Both the position numbers and the translations under genes were made by a program. Below are positions 43,994-55,200 of a DNA stretch of 64,000 nt, piece by piece; position 1 is the stretch's first letter; each line of letters starts with the position of its first letter. The DNA is from Anolis sagrei (taxonomy: Eukaryota > Chordata > Lepidosauria > Squamata > Anolidae). The DNA lies in contig NC_090025.1 in assembly GCF_037176765.1 (NCBI RefSeq), positions 170,732,040 through 170,796,039 of the forward strand, read 5' to 3'. The notes under the pieces were generated by a model, which saw only the letters and a program-made list of their open reading frames with translations, was not told where the DNA came from and searched no databases.

Positions 43994-46900
43994 CTGCATA
44001 AAAACAAAACAAAAGTAATAGTTTTAAGTTGATATTATTCAAATTATTACATCTGTAGATCATCCTGGAATGAACAAAAATCCATCGGAAAGTAGCAGCC
44101 AATACCAAAAGGACCAAGGCATGGATATCTTTGGCCAATCCTCTGTTTGGATATCAGCCAGGATGCTAATGCCTTAAATCAAGAAATAGCTTTCTAAGAT
44201 CTATATAGATACTCACAGGAACACCTCTGCAAATGAGAGTCCAAAAGTGGCAGGCTAAAACCCTGAACCTTAATCAGTGGCTGAGACCTAATGAGAGGCT
44301 TCCTTCTGGGCACACAGAAGACTGGGAGACTTGGAAGGCACTGAATAGCCTGCACTCTTGGCACCATGAGATGCAGAGCCAACCTTAAGAAATAGGGCTA
44401 CAAAGTGGATTCCATGACACGTGAGTGTGGAGAAGAGCAAACCACAGACCACCTACTACAATTCAGCCTGAGCCTTGCCACATGCACAATGGAGGACCTT
44501 CTTCAGCCACACCAGAGGCACCCCAAGTATAATGCCAAGTTTTTAACTTACTTTGTCTTTTTAAATACATTATAACTGTACCCTCAATTCGCTTCTGACA
44601 CAATAAAAAATAAATAAATCACAGGCCTTAGGGGATCAGTGTCATGTCTCTTTCAAGGTCAGACTGCAGCACAGAGGGATTTTTATTCCTTCCTATATTG
44701 TTCTGAGATGTTGTGATTATAATTGAAGGAAAGTAATCTTAACACATCCTACATTAATGAAAAAAATCACAAAAATCTCTACCTGTTCCATTTGATGGGA
44801 AGTTACAGGGCTCACTCTCTGGTGTTGTTTCCTCCCCATAAGCACCTCCATAGGCTGCTTCATATCCTGGATCATACTTTTCTTCTTTGACGGCCATCTT
44901 CTTAGCATCCTCTGGATAAACAAACCCACAAATTTCTTATGAGTTTTACAACAGAGTAGGACTGTTATTACTTTTAATTTAATACCTCCCAAATGTGCAA
45001 ACTTTTAAAAGTACTTAGTGATAAATTCTGAAGCACATGTTTAACATCTTTATTTTTGCAGTTTATAGCACTAAGCACTAACCTAGGTCTACTTTATTTT
45101 GCTAAGTCATATTAGATTATCGTAAAAATAATGTGTTTGCGCTTAATATCCTTACCTTGTGCAAGCTGCAAGTCAAATGAGTAATGTACTTCCTGGATTT
45201 CAGCATTCGGTATAATACCTTTCAGTTGATCCCTCAATTCTTTGAGTTTTATGTAATAATGAACCTTATCTTGTGCACGAGGAAACTGAGCACATCTTGC
45301 ACTGGACGATGGCATAACATAGCAAAGCTGTACAAAACCACCAAACAAATGTTAAATCAGAAATCATCAAATGGTATGTATTTTAAATAATAAGGTCTAC
45401 ATCCAAAATCTGTGGGAATCACACAAGTATTGACTTATTATTTAGCAACTAATTCAACAAGTGCAACTTTAGCTGGGACTAGCAACTGAATTTAGGCCTA
45501 GCCTTACTTGCCAGGAATCTTCATAATCTCAATCACAGGCATTGAAATTTCAAAATCTTAAAGAGAATAATGTCAGCTTTGAATACAGATCTACACTCAG
45601 AACAGCAAGTTATTTTCTTGGCCAATGCAAATGTAAAACATTTTGATAAATGTTTCTCTCCATGAATGTGAAGCCTCTGAATAGTTACATTCCTAAAAAT
45701 GATAGGAACTTACTGTTTCTGTATCTGGGACTTTATGTGGCTGTAGCCCAAATTCCAGCTTTTTAACCTTGACTCCAAAAACCTCTTTACTAAAAATATC
45801 ATAAATACCTACAGTGAAATTGAGATAAAACCATTGTTAGTCACAAGACAAGAATAGCGGGCTCAAAATGCAGAAACTTTGTAGGTTAATCAAACTCACA
45901 TTTTCCATTAAAAACTGCTATTTTAGGTTGATACTTCTGCAACTTCTGTACCAGAATTCGTCCTCCTTCCCGAAACTCTTTGCTAAAAGAGACACAAATA
46001 AAAATAGGACCACAACTAGCAGTGATCTACTGCAGAGTATTTGAACTTTACTGTACCTGGAAAGATCCTTGCTACCTGGTGTTGTCCTTTCCACCATATT
46101 TGTAAAACCAATTCCATATTTAAATGGCAAAGTATGGTCATCCATATGATTCAACTGCTCTTCACTTAAACCAGACAAAAATAGACACTTCCCTGTGAAG
46201 CAAGAACATACATGCTCCTTATAGTTTTAGAAATACACATATCACACGATCCCAATGTATTGTCCCTCTATTTCTCACTAAAATGTTACAAGTATAAAAG
46301 ATATAACTTACAGAAACAAATCAGATATACCAGCATTAATGATTAGGTTGCTAGAGATAACATTACCACATAATCAACATTTTAGCAATGCCTAGACAAC
46401 TAATATCCTATAACAGTAGATTTGCTTACTATTATACTGTGTTTAATGAGGTGCAATTTGCTACACACTTTGACACTAATGTTCATGGAAAGATGTAGCA
46501 TAGTTCATATCTTATCCTATAAATTATGACTGCTTGGCTTTCCATGTTGAGGAATACAACGTATCGACTAACTATTTCATATATGCATCTTTTTCACTGC
46601 AGGGCCCAAATACCCTAAAAACACCAGATTCCATCTGGTCTTGTTAGCTAAGTAGGGCCAGATCTAGTTAGTAAATGGATGGGATATCGCCAATGAATCC
46701 CAGGTGCTGCAGGTGACATTTCAGAAGAAGGAACTGGCAAAACGACCTCTTGAGTATTCCTTTCCTAAGAAAAGCCTCTGAAATTCATGGGCTCACCCTA
46801 AAGTTGGGCATGCAATTTGAAGGCACACGGTTCCACCCAGACACAGAAACATCTTTTCATTAAATTTCTTGTAGCAGAAGTCAAATCTTAGCCATGACCT

Positions 46901-49900
46901 AGCCCCCCAAAATATAACCTCTCACTTTCTACAATGAGAGAAACCTAAATTAGTACTGAATTCTTAAATTTCAACAGATTATGAATGAAGACACTTACAG
47001 AAGTGGTTTCCAGGACCTGGATAATGATGTCCTTTATAGGCAGCCATTAAACCTGGGTTTATACCAATCTACAGAAAAACACATACATTAATCACTATTG
47101 TTATTTGCCTGAGTAAGGCAGGCCATTGATCTAAAATTTGGACAAGAAACCCAGGAAATAAATGACTGTTAATTTAAAAGGGTTATTCTGAGTATGATGA
47201 AAAACTCTAAAAAGTAAGGAAATGCAAAAACTGAAAAGACTAAGTTTTTGCTAAGTATAAGGAAAGATTAGAAGATGGTCACTTGTAGTTGCCAGTGAAT
47301 TTAGAAGACAAATAATTTGGAACTAACAACTGACTATCTTCTAAATTTCCTTCAAAAAGAAATAAGCTTTAAATTGATCACTTGATAAAATACTCATTTT
47401 CATTTTTTCAAAAATTGTTTCCTTATTTATTAATTTATATCCCGTCTTTCTCCCAAGATAGAATGAGTGATTGGTAGCGCAACAGTTAATATAGCAGTCT
47501 TACCAATCACTAGAGAGTAAACAGGAGTTCTACATTTTGCACTAAAACATTAGTTTATAAAGCTTTAAAACTCTTTAAAATTGAATATTTAATTTATTAT
47601 TTATTTAAAGCATTTATATTCCGCTCTTCTCACACCGAAACGGGCTCAGGGCACAGCCCAACATTTATACGGCAAACATTCAATGCCGGAATACAACAAA
47701 CTATAAATACACACAAACATTAAAATCAATCAATAGGACTGTTGAGGCATACGCAAATGTTCATAAATTAGAGTTTTCACCAGAGAGCCAATGTGACGTA
47801 GTAGTTAAAACGTTCGACCGGGACTCTGGTAATCCAATTTCAAGCCCTCATCTACCATAAAACTCACCAGGTGACACCAGGGCACTTTCTTACACTCCAA
47901 CATAATCTGCTATGAGAATAAAGTGGAGAAAAGAAAGCCATATTCTGAGATTGTGGGAGACTGTAAGAGCAGTTCAGCAGTGGAACTCTGCCTCAGAGTG
48001 TGGTGGAAGCTCCTTTCTTGGAAGCTTGTAAATAGAAGCTGGATGACCTTCTGCCAGGAGTGCTTTGATTGTGCTTTTACTGAATGGCAGGGGGTTAGCC
48101 TGGATGGCCCATGTGGTCTCTTTCAACTCTATTATTTTATGTATCCAACAAATATATGAATTTCAGTTGATGCTTCTATATTATATAACCACATATACAA
48201 AAGGAAAAACAGTAAACCCTGGGGCACAGAGGAAGCAGCTAGCTTTATGGATACTAAATTGAAAACAGAGTGCTTTTGCTATAATGTAGTAACAGGCACA
48301 TAACTTTGGAATTTATTATTACATTTCTACCTGAACTAGTTACAAAGTATTCATTTACAGGGGGAAAATGATTTTTTATTGAACTTACAATTACAATGTC
48401 TAAGTTGAAGGTCAATATATCAGGAAGAGTTTTGGTCAACAATTCAGCTTCAGTCACACCATTAAACCGATCAACTTTCCTTTTGACTTTGAACTTATCT
48501 GTGATTTTCTCCTGTTTGCCTTTTGATTTGGCAGCTTTAGGAACTTTGGGGGCTTTAGGGGCTTTAGGGACTTTAGCAGCAGGCTTTTTGGGCTCAGAAG
48601 ATTTAGTTCTTCTTTTTCTTCCTTTAACTGGTGCTGAAAGACAGAACAGGATTTTAACAGTTTTCGTAATGACGAACACATGAAAACCTTTAAATGATTA
48701 TTCTATTAGACCTAAGACTGAAAAAGAGTACTGCATCATTCAATGCTTATCAGATAAGCACCACTGACCAAGCTGAGGGAACAGCTTCTCAACTCCACAC
48801 TGTGCCATTTTATGCATCATGTGCATGAGGAAAATGCTATTTATTACAAGTGTTTCAAATCAATCTTGCCTTTGTCACAGAAGAAATTTTAAATTATAGT
48901 AATTTTATGCCAGACACAGTTTTCAAGAGCAGATTGATAGGTCTAAATTAAAATACTAGATCCAATGTGACAATAACAAAGAGGACTTGACTAGAAAATA
49001 ATTCTGCCAATAGTCCTGCACTGGATCTAACATGTGCATCCAACATCACAAGGAAAGGTATACATAAGAGGCCTACACAAGAAAAAACTGAATTGGACCT
49101 TCCCTTTACATAGCTCTAAAAGATAACTTCTGCTATTATAAAAGTGATTTATACTATTTTTGTGCATAATTATAAGCAATACTTCTGTAACTGTATGGCA
49201 GAAAGTTCTTAGAAATCAACCAGGTTTTCTCATCACCCCAAATCATAATTTGGTTTGCAATCCATTATTTTTAATATTGTTATAGAATGGTGTAGTGTGG
49301 CTAGATTTCTGACAGAACACACTAGGCACTAACCAAAAACTCAAATAAGATACATTTTACCAAAGAAATAACCATGTTAGTCTGTTTCAGCATAGGGAAA
49401 AGGAGATGGGAATCAACTTTAGAATGATTATAAGACAAGTTATTTTTTCATGCATTTTCATGAATTTCAATCAACTTCCTCAGATGGCAAAGCAGAGTGA
49501 AATAATACAGCCATGGTTATATTAATGATTAAGTGGTTGTAGGGGTGGGATCCATAAGGAATATATTAAGTTCAATATAAGAAGTTTCACTGACTTCAGT
49601 GGGTCATATTACAAGTATATAAGAACCTGAAGGATAGCTCTTTCCCATATAATCCTGCCCAATCTTTTGAGGTCAGCAGGTGATACTCTTTTGAGTGTGC
49701 GACTCTTGGAAAAGATAAAAAACAAACCACCTTTTTTGACTCATCAGAGGGCCTTCTTGGCACTAGTATCTTTATTGTGAAATAGTCCCTCCTCTGAGCT
49801 AGTTTCTAATAATGTAAACTGTTCCTAAATTATAGAGTTTTCAGTAACAACTAAAGGCCTTCCTTTTTCAGCAGACATTTGGCTAAAAATAACAACTATA

Positions 49901-52254
49901 TAGCCATTAAAAGCACATTATAGTAATAATTACCGTATATTCCGGCATATAAGGCGACTGGGCGTATAAGACGACCCCCAACTTTTCCAGTTAAAATATA
50001 GAGTTAAGACGACTCCCATGCATAAGACTACACCCGTGTATAAGACGACCCCTGACTTTTGAGAAGATTTTATTGGGTTTAAAAGTAGTCTTATACGCCA
50101 GAATATACTGTATGTATTTATTACCCGTCTCTCATTACGTTTTGAGGCGGGGTATAACATGGTTGAAACAGAAAGATAAAACATAACACTATAAAAATAC
50201 ACACAACAAGCTATACACAAGACCATTGTGCAGTTTGATTGTTGTGACCTGTTCCGGGATCATGTGTGACAAGAAAAATGGTATTTCCATTAAAAAAAAC
50301 TTGTTTGCAGCCTTTACAGACTTGACCAGATGTACTGATCATTTGAAATGGATGTAACACATATATGACATGATGGGCTACTTCTAATGCTCAATATCCA
50401 CGGAAGAATTCTGCATAAAAGTCCATGATGATCTTCATTCCCTAATCAGCCCATACCCAAGCACTAAAAAAAAACAAAAACCCCAGATCCATTGGGTTGG
50501 ATATCTTTTAGAGTCAATTTTCTAGGCAATTCTAGGGCTACAGAAAGGAGGAATGAAAGAAACTCCATAAATCCAGTGTCAAATTGGATTTCTGCCTATG
50601 AATTGTCCAGATGGGACATATTCCTAAAAAAAGATATTGGAGTAATTTCCACAGGAATATTTATTCTTACAATATGCTATAGAAATGCAACAACTTTATT
50701 TCAAACAAGCATCCATACAAACTGTTACTCTGTAAAGGATCTGGAAATAAGTATTAAAAATAAGCATGAGGTGTTTGTTCATACCTCACCAATCATATTA
50801 TTCAAATAGTTTAAAACAGAACTACTTTAGTATAGTAAAAATTATCTTGAAAATAAGCCAAAAATATAACTGAAGCAATGCCATTGTTTTTGGAAGAAAT
50901 TAATTAATACATATCTGACTGAAACACCTCAAGAAAAAAAAATACCTGGGATAGGTTCCTGAACCATATGTTGCTCCAAAATTTCCTGAGGAGTTTCCTG
51001 ATCATTCAAGGTATCCATATCTGTAGCAGTCATCATTTGATGGAATGAAAAAGGATAAAATGCTGGTTGAAGAGGAGTGTAGTATCTTTTGTTTAAAAAG
51101 AAAAGGTAAAGAAATAATTACTGTTCAAACTGTCAGATTAGGATAAAGTACTTCACATAATTTTCATAGCTGAACTGGCAAATTTCTCTTAGTGGTTATT
51201 TGGATAAGTATTGTATTATTCTGATCTCATCATTCATATTTCTGGGGTGATGTGTGGTTTCCAGGCTGTATGGCCGTGTTCTAGCATTTTCTCCTGACAG
51301 GGTAGCTGGCATCTGTAGCTGGCATCTTCAGAGGATGTTAGAACACAGCCATATAACCCGGAAACCACACAGCACCCCAGTTATTCTGGCTGTGAAAGCC
51401 TTAGACAATACATTTATTTTTCTGTTTTTACAAAATTTTGTTTTTCTGTTTTAATATAAACAGAGTGCAAATAAGGCTCATTTCCAAAGTCTTAAAAAAA
51501 TAAAGTGAGTCATAAAGTTACATTTTCTTTCTCCTATTTGTATGGTCAAGATACTATATTAACTTATCTAAAAGAATGATGAACACATCAATAATCCTAA
51601 CAAAACATACATTTGATTTATTCAAAATTATTTAAAATAAAGCGATGATGAAGTGTGTGTAATTACCAAACATTGCAATAATACAATAATAATAGTAATG
51701 ATGATGTGTGTGAGAGAATGAAGACCCAAAACATTGCATCCTAATAATGACAGTAATAATACCACTGTGTGTGCAAATTCCACCCTAATAACGATGTGCA
51801 AGTGTGTGAGAGCATAAAGACTCGGCACATCCCACCCTAACAGTAGCAGCAATAATACAATAATAATGAAGACATACTGCACCCTATAAGTAGCAGAAGT
51901 AATTAAGACATACTGTAAAACATACATTTGATATCTATCACACTCTAACAATAGTAGAAATAATACAATAATGAAGACAAACTGCATCTTAATAGCAGCA
52001 GGAGTAGTAATGATAATGTGTGTGCAAGACTGAAGACCTCACACATTGTATTCTAATAATGATAATAATATACAAGTGTGTGGAAATCCCATCCTAATAG
52101 AGATGCGCATGTGTGTGAGAGCATAAAAACTCTGCACATCACAACCTAAAAGTAGTAGCAATAATAATGAAAACATACATTTGATTTATACATTGCTCCC
52201 TAACAGTAGTAGCAATAATACAATAACAATAAAGGCATGCTTCATCCTAATAGC

Positions 52255-52293
<39 letters not shown>

Positions 52294-55200
52294 TCTTTCC
52301 ATGTGAGGAGTGACTTGAGAAACTGCAAGTCGCTTTTGGTGTGAGAGAATTGGCCATCTGCTAGGATGTTGCCAGGGGACACCTGGATGTTTTGCCATCC
52401 TTGTGAGAGGCTTCTCTCATGACCCCGCATGGGGAGCTGGAGTTGACAAAGGGAGCTCATCTGTGCTCTTCCTGAATTTTAATCTGCGACCTATTGGTCT
52501 TCAGTCCTGCTCGCACAAAAGTTTAACCCAGTGGTTCTCAACCTGGGGTCCCCAGATGTTTTTGGCCTACAACTCCCAGAAATCCCAGCCAGTTTACCAG
52601 CTGTTAGGATTTCTAGGAGTTGAAGGGCAAAAACATCTGGGGACCCCAGGTTGAGAACCACTGGTTTACCCCATTGCACCACTGGGAGCTCCAATAATAA
52701 TAATAACAACAACAACATTTGCAGTGGCTAAAGACTTTGGCCTGCACTAAACACAATCTGCACTGACAAAATTACCATCTGCCAGCTGCAGAGGGCTACC
52801 TTACTGGGATCTGCACGCATCATTCGCCAATACCTCACACTGTCCTACACACTTGGGAAGTGCCTGACATATGATCCAATACAGCAGCCAGCAGAGTGAT
52901 CTTGTCTGCTGTGGACTCATTTTGTTATGTTTAAAATAATAATAATAACAAGAACAACTCAGGGCGGTTCACAGCAACATCGGCAAACATTCAATGCCGT
53001 AAAGTGCAATCAGAAATAAAACAATCATAAATCAAATAAAGTACATTAAACAACAACATCAAACAATAGTGAGACATAACAAATTAGGGATCAAATAACT
53101 ACAAAATTACAATGTAACAAATGAACATTTAGGAACAAGGGCCTTCACTGTGGTGGTCCCTTGGCTATGGAATTCCCTCCCAAATAAAATCGGATCTGCT
53201 CCATTACTCCTGTCCTTCCAAAAAAAGTGAAATCCTGGCTGTGGGATCGGGCCTTTGCGGACTAGACTAACTTGCTGGCAAAGTTACGGTTTTAATGGAC
53301 TATGATGGACTGCTTTTAGGATTACGACTGAATTCGGCATTGTATTTAATGTTTTATATTATTTTTATACTGTTTTTATTATATTACTAGCTGTCCCCTG
53401 CCATGCATTGCTGTGGCCCAGTCTGTGTATATGTGTTTTGTATATGTGTATATGAGTGTATGTTTGTGTATATATGTGGTTTTGTGCATGTGTTGTAATG
53501 TAATTTTTGATTTTTGACTTCTTAAGTCCCTTCTGCTGTGTTTTTAAGTGTTTTTATGAGTGATGGTCACTCGTTGACCTGATAGGTGTATTGTGTCCAA
53601 ATTTGGTGACAATTTGTCCAGTGGTTTTTGAGTTCTGTTAACCCCACAAACAAACACTGTATTTTTATTTATCTATGTATATAAATAAAAATGTAATGTT
53701 CTTTTGTGGGATTAACAGAACTCAAAAACCACTGGCCGAATTGACACCAAATTTGGACACAAGATCCCTAACAACCCAATGTATGTCCTTCACTAAAAAA
53801 AAAATGATTTTGTCATTTGGGAGCTGCAGTTGCTGGGATTTATAGTTTACCTAAACAATTTTTATAGTTTACCTAATGGAGCCCCCAGTGGCGCAGTGGG
53901 TTAAACCACTATGCCGGCAGGACTGAAGACCGACAGGTCACAAGTTTGAATCTGGGGAGAGGCAGATGAGCTCCCTCTATCAGCTCCAGCTCCTCATGCG
54001 GGGACATGAGAGAAGCCTCCCACAAGGATGATAAAAACATCAAATTATCTGGGCGTCCCCCGGGCAACGTCCCTGCAGACGGCCAATTCTCTCACACCAG
54101 AAGCGACTTGCAGTTTCTCAAGTCACTCCTGACACGACAAAAAAAAATAGTTTACCTGCAATCGAAGAGCATTCTGAACCCCACTAACGATGGAACTGAA
54201 CCAAACTTGGCACACAGTTCTCCCATGACCAACAGAAAATACTGGAAGGGTTTGGTGGGCAGTGTCCTTTGGTTTTGGAGTTGTAGTTCACCTACATCCA
54301 GAGATCACTGTGGACTCAAACAATGATGGATCTGGACTAAACTCTACACCAGGGGTCCTCAAACTAAGGCCCGGGGGCCGGATGCGGCCCTCCAAGGTAA
54401 TTTACCCGGCCCTCACACAGGGTCAACCTAAGTCTGTAACGACTCAAAAGCACACAACAACAACAATCCTATCTCATTAGCCAAAAGCAGGCCCACACTT
54501 CCCATTGAAATACTAATAAATTTATATTTGTTAAAATTGTTCTTCATTTTAATTATTGTATTGTTTTTAAGTGGTTTTTGCACTACAAATAAGATATGTG
54601 CCGTGTGCATAGGAATTCATTCATGTTTTTTTCAAATTATAATCCGGCCCTTCCAACAGATTCAGGGACTGTGACCTGGCCCTATGTTTAAAAAGTTTGA
54701 GGACCCCTGCTCTACACGAATACTCAATATGCCCAAATGTGAACAATGGTGGAGTTTGGGGGAAATAGAATCTTGACATTTGGGAGTTGTAGTTGCTGGG
54801 ATTTATAGTTCACCTACAATCACAGGGCATTCTGAATCGCACCAATGATAGAATTGGGTCAAACCTCCCACATAGAACCCCCATGACCACCAGAGTGGGC
54901 CACAGCAACGCATGGCAGGGGACAGCTAGTATTGATGTATATTTATGCTTTTCTTATTGTGGGCACTATGATGTGCTGGATCTTAGCTGCCCCGAGTCCC
55001 TCTGTGGAGGACGAGACATAAATGCCCTAAATAAATAAATAAACAAGACCTAAAATTGGGAGTAATGAAAAATTAAAACATGAAATTAAAAAGCCGGGGT
55101 AACAATCCATTTCCAAATGACAATGAAGTTATTCTATTCTTTCAGGACACCAACGCCTTCCCTTTGCTGGGCCCTGAAGACCCCACACACCGTGTCTCAT

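Larger units (their letters stand above)
53671..54932 (+). mobile_element. Helitron, non-autonomous, with two nested insertions
   Basis: Starts TCTATGTATATAAATAAAAA, has the AACAGAACTCAAAAACCACT block, and ends GCAACGCATGGCAGGGGACA then GCTAGT. No protein gene. It contains a SINE (53880-54150) and a hAT element (54350-54709). Confidence 0.87.

Noticed and set aside
46602-46716. functional 5S rRNA gene
   Set aside because: Too many changes through the helices and internal promoter, and a SINE tail follows.
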